This document shows positions 22,192 through 32,865 of a DNA stretch of 64,000 nucleotides, piece after piece. The position numbers were made by a program, and so were the translations under genes. The notes beneath the pieces were generated by a model that was given only the letters and a program-made list of their open reading frames with translations, searched no databases and was not told the origin of the DNA. The DNA is from Myrica gale (taxonomy: Eukaryota; Streptophyta; Magnoliopsida; Fagales; Myricaceae). Each line of letters starts with the position of its first letter. Positions within the stretch are counted from its first letter, which is position 1. Location of the stretch: positions 18,667,001 to 18,731,000 of the forward strand of contig OZ005620.1 of NCBI GenBank assembly GCA_963930655.1. The letters run 5' to 3'.

Positions 22192-22816
22192 ATGACAATG
22201 GGAAGTACACAAACTGAGTCATACTTCGTTTTCATGAACTACGATCCTGAATACGAGCGTCTTCGAACTGATCGGTAAGTTCTCTTGTTTACATTAATTA
22301 TCTCATATGGGAGTTAACTTGTTCTCTTTTTGATAACTTGTTAATCTGTGTCTTAATGCATCCGGCCAGCAAATGTTTCTTTTTTCTCACTTCACTTTTT
22401 TTCTTTCCTTAAGTTTCTTTCTATACATCTTTGCCTTATATTCATCTGTTGATCAATAGATCGAAGAGTGGGGTAAAGGAGCTTGATGTGTATCTAAGTA
22501 CGAAGCATGATGGGCTGTTGGCAAGCACCCTTGAGCCCGGCAGCTACAAGAAGACATCATCTTTGGTCATTGTTGATGGGTTCTCTGTAGAAATTACCGA
22601 GGATCAGGTACTGCTTCTTTCATACTTTCAAGTTTATAAAGCGATATCTATGGGTTTTTTTTCCTAGTTTTTGGTACATTTAAGTCAAATATATATTTTT
22701 CTCTCATATATAGTTTTGACGTTTGATCTACTGCCCTTAAATTTTTGGAACAGGCCAATGTGCTTAGATCTGCCAATGGAGTGAGGATTGTGGAGAAAAA
22801 TCAAGAACTTGCTTAG
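22192..22816 (+). CDS. Stand-alone I9 propeptide (subtilase inhibitor-like), 97 aa
   Basis: Three exons, 22192-22274, 22460-22607 and 22754-22816, with GT-AG introns, join in frame to 97 residues. The protein starts MTMGSTQTESYFVFMNYDP and contains VKELDVYLSTKHDGLL, KKTSSLVIVDGFSVEITEDQ and VRIVEKNQELA. This is the inhibitor I9 fold that normally forms the propeptide of subtilisin-like proteases: YFVFMNY is the first strand, VIVDGFSVEIT the central strands, and VRIVEKN the C-terminal strand that blocks the active site. There is no protease domain and no signal peptide, so it resembles the small cytosolic I9-only proteins of plants. An inhibitory or chaperone role towards subtilases is inferred from family knowledge. 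The second Met (22198) is an alternative start. The gene looks intact. Confidence 0.9.
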
Positions 22817-22835
22817 TATAGTTGAGAAGACTTAT

Positions 22836-22842
22836 CTATATA

Positions 22843-22876
<34 letters not shown>
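22836..22876. repeat. (TA)n microsatellite
   Basis: TA repeats in the 3' flank of the I9 gene, likely polymorphic. Confidence 0.85.
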
Positions 22877-22878
<2 letters not shown>

Positions 22879-25437
22879 TTTCAAAAATATCTAATTAACT
22901 ATGAGTTATACCAAAGGAGGGATTATAATTAAATCAATGTATGGAGAATCTCCTGTATGAATGCTAGTATATAATGCTATTCATTTATTGGAGGCTTAAT
23001 TTATTGGTGTCTTGCTTATCGATCCATGCCGGTTCGGCGCGCAGCTTCTTCCTGGGGTAATTAAGACAAAGTATAATAATTAATGGTAAGAATTAATTGT
23101 TACGTTTTGTGATTAATGAAACGCCAAAACGATAAAACCCTTGACCGATTCATCTTGGATGATAATATTTTAATTAACATCCTATTTTCTCGAACCTTTT
23201 CTCTCGGATGATAATGTTAATTAATTTATTTGTCGACCATACTCAGAAATCAAATTATAGAAAATGTATATTGAATCTGGAAGTTATTTTTTCGCTGGCT
23301 TAGACTTTCGGTGAGTGTATGCTTTTCACTAGCAAACAACATTAATTTGAAATACTGAGCGCTAAACCAAATATAATTACTAATTAAACCCGCTAATAAA
23401 AAGAAAAACATAGTGATAAATTATCGTACACAAGTGAAAAATTAGGAATGGATAAAGTAATTAGAAAAAAAAAAGATAAATTAGGAATGCAATTAATCAA
23501 GGGTGAATTGGTCAAAGAACTGCTGCATTTATGACCGAGTAGGCCAGGCTTTTACTGGCCGGAAGCATATATGAGACCCGCACATGCATGAGGATGGAAA
23601 AATACTAAGTTAAAAGCTGAAGGACCAGTGCCAAAACAAAAACAAATGTGGTGGGAGGCCTAGTACAATTGATTTGACACATCCCGTATACGGATATACG
23701 TCTCCCGCCCACTTTATCTAATTATGGTTATAAATGAGCACATCAGACGTACCTGAAACCGGTACCAATTCTAGGCAGAGTTTGAGAGAAAGCCTGGTAG
23801 ATGGGTCATTTTAGGTGGTGTTTGAAAGTAAAAATTGCAGGGGTTGGAAATTTCCACCCAAACACCCCTGGCAGGTTCATCACATGCAACACTTCCTTGT
23901 TAGCATTCGCTTTCGGTCACTGGCTGTCCCCCGGCCCCCACTCCTGTATACTCTCACTTTCGGTGGTCTGAAGAAACCCTAACTAGGCGCCCGGCCACTC
24001 AATTAGTTTCCATTGCTGAAACCCGGGCATCCATTCAATGTGTGCACTGATAAAGCTTCTGTGGAGGTGTCAGTGCAGGTTATAATTATAATCGCTCGTG
24101 TTGACTCTCTGTTGCAACGTTGAGCTAGAAAATGGCTACACGAAAGTTCAGGTAGCTAGGGGGTCATAGGTCTAAGAAGCCTATGAGGGTTTATGTAAGC
24201 TGGTGATCTTTTAAATTTAGTTTTAGGCCGTAATGATGTTTGCAAGTTGCGAGGGGCCGGGGCCAGCAACTACGCTCGATCAAATTATACCCGTTGCATT
24301 CACAGACGAACCATCAATGACTCAAAAAACCTCATTTGCCCACATTTAATAGAGCTGGTGGGCACAGGAAAATCATGAAGTACCCCGTGAGCTATGCATG
24401 TGAAGAGAAGCTGTCAGCTGGAAGATAGAGTTTGCACGCTCGGAAGAGCCGTATGTGACAGTTACAGATTCCTTTTTAAATGTGCTTAGCTTATGATCCG
24501 CATCTCTAATTTCAAAAGAATGAGAGAACTCTTTTAGGAAAGAAACAATCAGATATTGCAACAACGGTGAATATATACTTAATCACCTTGTGGTAAGAGA
24601 AACAGACGGAGGGTCGTATGTGATGGAATGCTGTGCATAACGGGGCAGTTCTTCACCCACACTCTTTGACTCGATCTCGTTGTCCGCTATCTCTTTCCCC
24701 CTTTAAATCCGATAGAGAGAGAGAGAGAGAGAGATCCTTGTTCCTCTTAAGGACTGGACAAGTGGGCTTTACGACTGGATGGAGTTTGTTTTCATCACTA
24801 ACATAAAATGTGCTAAACGGGATGCATTACTCTTGCTTTCAAAATGTGTGGGCTACGTATCTAGTGGGTAGATAATAAAATGTACAGCACCAGCTCCCAC
24901 TTGCTTCAGCTTGGCGTGTCCCATGAGTCTATGACCGTCACTTTGTACACCTCAACCTCCGTGAGAAGAACAGAAATTAAAGTATATTTTCACGGATGGG
25001 CTGAGGGAGGCTTGTAATTAATTAAGTTGCCTTTTTCATTTTAACGTAGCTATATAAGTTTGATACCTTATGTCAAATGGATTGAAATTCTTTATAATTT
25101 ATAAATTAAATGGTATGATCCAATGGAGAGACACACATGTTATATAATATTCAATATCGTCTGTCTAAAGTTGTAGACAATAAACACTCTACGTTATTTT
25201 ATGTATGGATGTTGTCATGTTGTCAGTTTTTTTTTGGTGTGATCATAATATGATTTGAACAAATTAAGAATTCAAGTACTTCATTCATAGAGAAATTAAT
25301 CTGTGTATATAGTAGGGGAAATATATATATATATCATATTGTATACGTCGTCCGCATGGATGCTATATATGTCAACATCAAATATACATATGACCTCATT
25401 TTATCGGCAGCATATATACATATATAAGAATTAGAAT
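22877..25437. other. Long spacer without recognised genes
   Basis: No protein-family features on either strand. A (GA)n run lies at about 24714-24733. Confidence 0.35.
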
Positions 25438-25975
25438 GAGTTAATTACAATTTTCCCCTTCAAAGTACTATCACCACCTAATTCTCAAATATTTTCACAA
25501 ACTTTAACTCGTTGCAACTCACCCCTACAAATTACTATATTTCTCGTTGCAATTTCATCTTCTAACCTGTTGAAGTTGTTATATTAAACAGTTTTTGTTC
25601 CACGTAAACGATACGTGACATCCTTACTTGAAAAGAAAATTTTGATTAACTCAATTCTAAGTGAGTCATCATTTTTTTTAATAAAAAAAATTAGCTCACT
25701 ACATATTATTTTTTGGCTCTACAAATTGCTAGAAGTACTGTAGAAGGCTAGGGAGGACTCAAATGAGAGTAAGATTGTCTTTTTACATAAGGAGAAGGTC
25801 ATGTGTGTTACGTGAGATAAAAATCGTTCGATATAATGACTTCAGTTAGTTGAGGGATGAAATTGCAATAAAAAGTAAAGTTTATGGGGTGAGTTGCAAT
25901 GAGTTAAAGTTTGTGAGGATATTTATGAGAATCAGATGATAGTTTAAGGGAACAATTATAATAATTCTAGAAGTG
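25438..25975. mobile_element. MITE-like inverted-repeat element, copy 1
   Basis: The ends are inverted (TTAATTACAATTTTCCCC, then GGGAACAATTATAAT), with further inverted blocks inside, such as CAAACTTTAACTCGTTGCAA against TTGCAATGAGTTAAAGTTTG. A related copy lies at 46525-46940. Noncoding. Confidence 0.65.
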
Positions 25976-26485
25976 AAGCCTTTTCAGTTTCAAACACAGC
26001 AACACGTCTCACAATCAATGCACAACCTGATCTTCAGTCTCCTCCGAAGGGCTTCTAGCCTTAACCCAGTGGCCTTCAATGTAAAACTTTAGTTGGCTCT
26101 GGTGAGAAGCCCTAGAGGGAGAGTGAGCGCGCAACCAGTATTGTATTGAAAGATTACTCTTCCTATATAATTTCTCCCTGCTCCGCTGCCTTCGTTGAAG
26201 AGGAGTGGCGCATATGGGGCATATATATTTTTGGAAGGCACAAATATGACAGTGTAAGAAAAATGCTGAGAAGTCAATGAGCCCTACTTGCTGAGATCTT
26301 CATCTCCATATCTTGCACTTGAAAGTTAGCGGCAAACCCGCATCACAAGGATACAACCATGCATGATCAGCTTGCCACATTGTGAATCTCGATCGGATGG
26401 AATTAAATACACATCATATCATAAGGATGGAAAAAAGTACTTGTGCATGTTCCAACCAATCAATGTTGAACACGTACAGATCTCA

Positions 26486-26616
26486 AGAGAGCCTTTTTTT
26501 TTGAGTCAACAGTGGCAGCAGGCATAGCTTGCAGATAAGGGCTTTGAACTCGGAAGTACCCTCCCTAAGGGGAGGAGGTAACCATTGAGCTAACGCTCAG
26601 GGTTAGAGAGCCTTTT
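26486..26616 (-). mobile_element. SINE with target-site duplication
   Basis: On the minus strand there is a box A-like GCGTTAGCTCAATGGTTAC and a box B-like GAGTTCAAAGCCC, and the body ends in an A run (T run at 26494-26502). Direct repeats AGAGAGCCTTTT lie at 26486-26497 and 26605-26616. These are the hallmarks of a tRNA-derived SINE. Confidence 0.75.
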
Positions 26617-26769
26617 GAAATACTGGGAAATGATTTCCCTACGGGTACCAAATTTAATCCCACAAATTCAGTTGGCGCCTACATTCTTCCACTTCATTCA
26701 ATGAAGGGAGCCAGCTTGCCGCTCGGCTCCAATCGGCCCCGTCTGGCTTAGGTGGCTCCCTTCTTTTTA

Positions 26770-27115
26770 TTTTGGGAAAAGTACTCACATGATGCCTCTT
26801 ATTTTACTTTGTTACAAATTAGTCATTGTGGTCCAAATTTCAACGATTTGATTCTTGTAGTGACCAATATGCATGTATGTAATCTTTCCGCCCGCACCTC
26901 CGTTAATCTCTTGACAGAATATGTTGACACGTCAGTATTGTCAAAATTTTAAAAAATAGATATGTTAGTGTATTCCGTCAGGAGATTAATGGAGGTGTGG
27001 ACGGAATGACCCCCATGCATCATATCGTTGACCATATGGACTAAATCATTGAAGTTAGAATCACATGGACCAATTTGTAACAAAGTAAAACTATATAATC
27101 ATTTAAGTAATTTTA
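26770..27115. mobile_element. MITE-like inverted-repeat element
   Basis: Arms of about 100 bp are inverted. On the left is TTTTACTTTGTTACAAATTAG, preceded by a copy of the AAGTACT end. On the right, in reverse complement, is TTTTACTTTGTTACAAATTGG. The interior has paired GGAGATTAA and TTAATCTC blocks. Noncoding; superfamily not determined. Confidence 0.65.
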
Positions 27116-27886
27116 TCTTTTATTTTTCTCTATATTAAGGGTTATGAGTCCGACCCTATGACTTACAACGGAAATCTCCTTTTAGTACGCCCACTTCTTT
27201 TGCAAATTTCAATTTTTTAGAGTCCCGCCCTGATTTTGGTAGGGAAATCCATGGGTTCAAGGTAGTGCCAAAATTATTTGACTTGTAATTACTAAATGCT
27301 TATGTCCCAATAGAGGGTCTAAGTTTACAAACGGGAGTGAGTAGCATTGTCGTCATTATACCTGCGCAAGTCAATTAGTTTGGGGTCATCATTATGGATG
27401 CATTTTGTTGCACGTGCATGCAAAAAGTTGATTGATACCTCTCCAAGTCTAAAAAATAGAAAACAAAAGTTGTCAATGAATCAACTGTTATGGATTGCAG
27501 TGAAGAATATTGTTTTTGATAAACCTATAGTGCTTATGTCTTACATGCAGTCGGCATTATATAGGAACTATAGAGGTATGCATAACTTAAACGTTGAAGT
27601 TCCTTACTTATAGTATAATGTTGAAGTCCTTAGGAAGACAAAGGAAAAGGACTGCAAAGGTTGAGGAAGGGCTCAATTTGGCGTGTGTATGTGGATTGAG
27701 TCTTGTTTGTCTTTGAGGAGTATATTGTGTGCAGAAAATGCCCATGTATCTAGCATGCTAAATTGTGCTTCCATGCAATGCAATTTTATATTGAAGGAGA
27801 AAGTAGAATCTTCGCGTCAATACTGTATTCGTACAGTATTTTCTGCTGTATATCATCAATTTATGAATTGTACGTTCTGTTTGTAG
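27116..27886. other. Spacer or intron upstream of the hydrolase remnant
   Basis: No exon recognised. The open frame at 27347-27613 has no family match that I can see. Earlier exons of the hydrolase are not found here. Confidence 0.3.
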
Positions 27887-28404
27887 AGTCAGCTGTATGG
27901 TAGCTTGCAATGAAATCATTTCTGCTTCAGCAATAGTTTGCTTGGGATACCGCTAAAGGTTTGCTATTCTTTAATATGTGAACTTTGTAGATTCTCTTAA
28001 TCTGATTTGTTATTTACATGACTACTATCATATACTGGTGGATGGTTAGGTAAGTTATATAACTGCAAGGTGAAATCTAGCTGACACTACAACACATATT
28101 CAGTTAGATGACAACTGCATTTGTGGCTAGAAATGACTGTTTTCGTGATAGATGTTTTAATGTAACGATATGTACTCGTTGAAGGCTCGTCACCAATAAT
28201 AGTGTGACATGAAGTTTTTAGAGACACAGAATTAATTCGTTATCTTTGCTACCTTTACGGACGACATTCTTCGTCATTCTAGTACTAAAATTTTGGTCGG
28301 TAAAGGAGTTAAAAAAGATGCATCACGTCATTATTTCTTTTTTGCCTTCGTCACCGAAGTACTTCTAATGTCCAAAAATTACAATCGTTGTCTAAATTCA
28401 ATCG

Positions 28405-28510
28405 TCACTAACTCTAAAATTGTCACTTGTCGCCCTTATGCCTCTCTCACTAAAGTCGTCACTAACTCTAAAATCGTCACTTGTCGCCCTTATGCCTCTC
28501 CCTGAAGTCG
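28405..28510. repeat. Left subterminal direct repeats of the CACTA element
   Basis: Two near-identical copies of about 54 bp begin GTCACTAACTCTAAAAT and include CACTTGTCGCCCTTATGCC. A third partial copy follows. Confidence 0.75.
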
Positions 28511-29589
28511 TCACTTGTCAGTTGTCGCCTTATGCCTCTTGGTGCAATTTTTTTTTGCAATACATTTATATCCAAATTTTAGCTCCCCCGATTGTTTTTT
28601 TTTTTTATCTTCGGTCGATTTTTTTTTTTTCATATCAAGTTACCATGTTCTGTTACAAAAAAATTCTCATATAAAGATGGGTCTAAAAAAAAGCTCCAGC
28701 GAACAACCAATATGGTGAATCCACATTTTTATTGATATGAACAAAAACGCCGTATACATAAAGACCTACAAAAAAAAATTGTTGACAATAAAAATACAAC
28801 TAACGACACAAGCCAAATTTATCTTTCAACCAGCAAATCACAACCACGACAGCACATCTGACAACAGTAGTTTGCTTCATTCCTTCCAACGAGCGCCAAA
28901 AATCCACAAACGAGCACAAAGTACCTGAAAAGGTAGATCTGGGCTTCTCCCAAACGGTTTTGATTAGTCGCTGAAGTGGAGAGAGATCAAGTGGTAGATC
29001 AGAGGGTCAAGGTCACAATGGTGGGGCAAATGAACGTTGACAGGCCCCCAGGAGCGATAGATCTAAGCTTCTACACAGTTAGAATGTTGTCCCCTTATAA
29101 TGGTAGTGATGCAGCTCAAGTCTCCCGCCACAACATACGTCTGCGATTGAAAAAGAAAGAGAAGAAGAATGTCTTCGTTATTGAGAGAGAGCAAAGAAGA
29201 CTGAAAATGAAAATGAGACTAGAGAGAAAGGGGGAGGGGGGAGGGGGGAGGCGGCAGTGAAAACTTGAGAGGAAGATAAGTTACGTTTTGGTTTTAAATG
29301 AATAGTTGAAGCATGTGTTAGGGCTACAATGATTGAAAGACAATTATGTCCTTGTCTTTTTAAAAAATAACCAACTAGTTAGAGGTGCATAGCTAATAGC
29401 GTATTGAGTATTTCATTTCTTTTTTTGCTACTTACTTATTTAATCCTTTCAAAATGAGTAAAAGGAGTGTTACAAAAACATAAGGAAAACACGAATGTAA
29501 AAGCCGTGCAGCATTTATTTTGGCTGCCCCAAATAAGACGGATTTCCGCCGATAAAAATTTTGACAGCCCAAAATCATTTTATTATTTA

Positions 29590-30010
29590 CTCTTACGACG
29601 AAATAAAATTTCCGGTGGGTAATACTCTTCAAGCCACGAAAGGAAAAAAAATACAAATCAACCAAAAAAATTGTATCTTATGAGGAAATAAAATTTCCTG
29701 TGGGTAATGCTCTTCAAACCACAAAAGGAAAAAATGCAAATCAACTAAAAAAATATATCTTATGACGAAATAAAATTTTCTATGGTTAATGCTCTTCAAG
29801 CCGCGAAAGGAAAAAAATGCAAATCAACCAAACAAATATATCTTATGACGAAATAAAATTTCTTGTGGATAATGTTCTTTAAGCCGCGAAAGGAAAAAAT
29901 GAAAATCAACCAAAAATATATATATAATGACGAAATAAAATTTCTTGTGGGTAATACTCTTCAAGCTACGAAAGGAAAAAAGCAAATCAATCAAAAAATT
30001 GATTTGTTCT
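29590..30010. repeat. Right subterminal tandem array, five units of about 83 bp
   Basis: Units begin near 29595, 29678, 29762, 29845 and 29928 with ACGAAATAAAATTT, and contain GTGGGTAATGCTCTTCAAGC and CGAAAGGAAAAAA. Such arrays serve as transposase-binding sites in known CACTA elements. Confidence 0.85.
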
Positions 30011-31848
30011 TCTGACCAAATATTTCGTAAGAATTTTTTGCTGGTTTCGTCATGCAATCTGTTCTTCCCACAAAAGATTGCAACGAATTCAATCTTTGTG
30101 GAAAATTTCATCTTTTTAACGAAACAAATGAAAATCGTGGCTCAAGACCCCCTTTGCGCGACGACTTCCATTGTGTTGAGAAAAATTTCGTGGCCAGAAC
30201 GACTTATTGTTGTAGTGTGAAAGCAAGTTAGAATTTGTATTCACTCGATTGGTTGTCACAGTATAATAAAAATTGGAGAGTAAGTGGTGAGTTATACAAT
30301 TATCTTGCCATTACAGTCAATATTAATGCAAGAATGCCTGTATATAAACTTGTAACATAGGCTGACAGTCCTATTAGCTACATTCTGCAAAGGAGAATCC
30401 TATTTCAATTATCCAGTGGTTTTAATTTGTGGTCCAAATATCTGGATTTTTTTGACACTTTTTTGATGCACTTATTAATTATGATCAGTCGATACTAGTT
30501 CTTTTAAATATTATTGTGCTCTTCATAAAATTGTTCCCTGTGCCTCTCTTGGAAATTTCGGGTTTTTGGAATCATGAAATTGGTAGCATTTAGTAGATAC
30601 TTTTAGCAAGTAAAATTATTGAAGCTGATGCGTATTGATGATGCAGTTTTTCAATAAAGGCAATTTTTAGTCTAGTTTGTTATTTTTAGCTTATGCTGTT
30701 AATGAGCTTCTTGAAAAAAGTTTTTTTTATTAATGTTCTGTGTTTTTCAAAGAGATCTATAAATCTGTATTCTTGGATGTGTAATTGACAGAACCTCCAG
30801 AATTAATCAAAGCAGTTCTTTGGTTGAAAGTTCTCCGTGCATACTCTGTTTTTTACAAATATCAATATGCTCTTTTCATATTCCAACAAAAATGTACAGC
30901 TTTTGTTTTTTTTTGTTGGTGTTCCCCTTTGCACTTTTCTGAGCAATTTAACTCTGACAAGTATCTCTGAGTTTGTAGAACTTTTATCACTAGATTAATA
31001 GACTTGCCAAAACATTGGGCCTTGTCATTGAATGATCTACTCGTATTTCCACTTCGGCTACAATTTTAAGGGCTTGCCCTCTTGGTCAAATTGCATGGTT
31101 GGATCAGGCGTGTCTTGGGTTTAAAATGACCACTTCCTCCCACCGGGGGTGTTAGTTTACACCTATGATATCAACCCTACGGGAGCACTATGACAATAAA
31201 TATAATACCAATGCAGTCTAACATATATAGTTGGCTTATAATACAGGGGATGAATGGAGCACTGCGAGAACAAACACTGTTGCAAGTTACAGTTCCTACA
31301 ATGTTTGTACAGGTAAAGTCTTCTACAAGGGGCAGAGTACTTTAGAAATGGAGGGTTACATTTGTTTCTATCCACCAAATATGTTACGTATATGCCTGTG
31401 ATTATAGATCCTAGACCTCAAACTGCTTTTCAAGTAGCTGTCTAGGATATTTAGTGATTGGAGTACTCCTATTATTACGTTCTCTGGACTAGCATACCAA
31501 AGATCATCTTTTTTTCACTTATTATTGGTTATCTATTATCATTGCCGCAGGTTTCGTTTAGCATATCCAGTATGCTTCTTTGTATTTTATTCGCTCTTTT
31601 GCTTATGCGGTTTAGATATTGTGATCTTGTTTTTCGTAAAGGGTAGCAAAGACACTGTGTCCTGTGGAAAAGCTGGAAGCAGTCCGCAAAAAGATGAAGT
31701 CTCTTATTGGTTTGCATGTGATTGATGGTGGTGACCACTCGTTCAAGATTGCAAAGAAGCACCTCCAAACCGAGGGGTCAACACGATGAAGCTGAAATCT
31801 TGCTGTACAGGCCATTGCAGCATTTGTGTCTAGGTTACTTGGAACAAG

Positions 31849-32865
31849 GTGAATGCTTCTGTTGCAAAAGAGCTTTTGAGTCAAAAGCTGTACACTTGTT
31901 TCATTTTGTATATATTTTTCTTGGTTTAGTTTTGTTCATCCCCTGAAATTATCGCTTCATGCCTAATGTAATACTGACTCTTCATATTATATCTGTATGG
32001 TTTTAGTCTGCTGTTTCATTACGAGTATATGGTTTCTTTATCAAATAAATATAAAAATTCTGGCAGAAAGATGTGGCAACTGAAGCATAGTACCGATTTA
32101 CCTTCATACCCTAGCCCAAATGCATGTCGTCTACATCATCATATGTGGAGTTTCTATGGAGGTTTTATATCATGTATACAAGGACCAAAATTGCCCTGTC
32201 AAATGTGAGTTGGTATGACGAGTGTTACAAACAGTTTCAAAGTCATTAAATTTGACCTCTGTCAGATGATCTCTGACATTCTTTATGTTTGGCCCTTCAG
32301 TTCATGTGCAACTCTAGTAAAATTTCAGCAACCTCTTTCTTGCGACTTCCAAAATTACTGCTAGCTATTGTTTCAGGTTTGTCGGAGTTAGTTCAAGCTC
32401 AAACCAAACCATGAATAGGTAAAATAGTGGGATCATATGTAAGGTTATATATAGGTTGTGAAAGTTGTGAAAGTGGTAAGAAGGGATTACAGCATTCTTT
32501 TGTCAGCAAAATAGAATTATTATTAAACACACAAACAATACAGATATCAATTCATAGGACCCAGAATTCTGATCATGAAGCTGTGTGATTGGGGCTCTTA
32601 TTCTTATTAGTCTTATCCACTTATGAGTTTTATTGCTAGGCATCTTCATGATTTGAGCTGGTATAAGATGACTGCTCCTTTTCCTTCTGCTTCTGCAAGA
32701 AATTAGACTGAAAAGTTAGTATAGTAGTACTGTATTCTAAGGTGCAATATTATTTTGGAAGTGATCTTGTTCTAGTAACACATATTACGTCGCCGTTTGC
32801 TATGCAAGCAAAACCTAGGTGAATAGATAACTACTAAGGAATCAAAGCAGCATATGGATATGAAG
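31849..32865. other. Spacer
   Basis: No supported gene. A possible minus-strand terminal exon at about 32648-32700 is noted among the rejected items. Confidence 0.3.

Larger units (their letters stand above)
28085..30217. mobile_element. CACTA (En/Spm) element, 2.1 kb, non-autonomous
   Basis: The left end is CACTACAACACATATTC and the right end TTGTTGTAGTG, giving a 10-bp inverted repeat CACTACAACA. It is flanked by the 3-bp duplication TGA (28082-28084 and 30218-30220). Subterminal repeats are present on both sides, as expected for CACTA elements. No TNP2-type transposase is recognised in the 2133 bp. Confidence 0.9.
27887..31848 (+). pseudogene. Alpha/beta-hydrolase (TEX30 / NSL3-like) gene remnant
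   Basis: Two exons are recognisable. 27887-27958 reads VSCMVACNEIISASAIVCLGY, then needs one extra base for the expected PLK before a GT donor. About 31636-31848 reads VKGSKDT, then PVEKLEAVRKKMKSLIGLHV, then IDGGDHSFKIAKKHLQTEGS and AIAAFVSR. GDHSF holds the catalytic His of the fold, and GSKD precedes the usual catalytic Asp region. At least three frame breaks occur, near 27950, 31660 and 31790. The middle exon and the N-terminal half (including the nucleophile) are not found. A CACTA element sits between the two exons. The family call rests on these motifs and is an old single-domain plant hydrolase of unknown substrate. Confidence 0.7.

Noticed and set aside
23500-24700. Hidden gene in the long spacer after the I9 gene
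   Set aside because: No open frame on either strand with conserved motifs, and no convincing exon pairs.
27347-27613. Open frame of 88 codons before the hydrolase remnant
   Set aside because: Does not resemble the missing hydrolase N-terminus and shows no domain.
29580-30010. CRISPR-like array
   Set aside because: The five 83-bp units have no spacers and lie inside a CACTA transposon of a plant genome.
32648-32700. Possible minus-strand terminal exon ending EQSSYTSSNHEDA
   Set aside because: It has a TTTCTTGCAG acceptor and a stop, but no matching upstream exon or donor was found. It may be the tail of a gene cut by the Copia, but the evidence is too thin.
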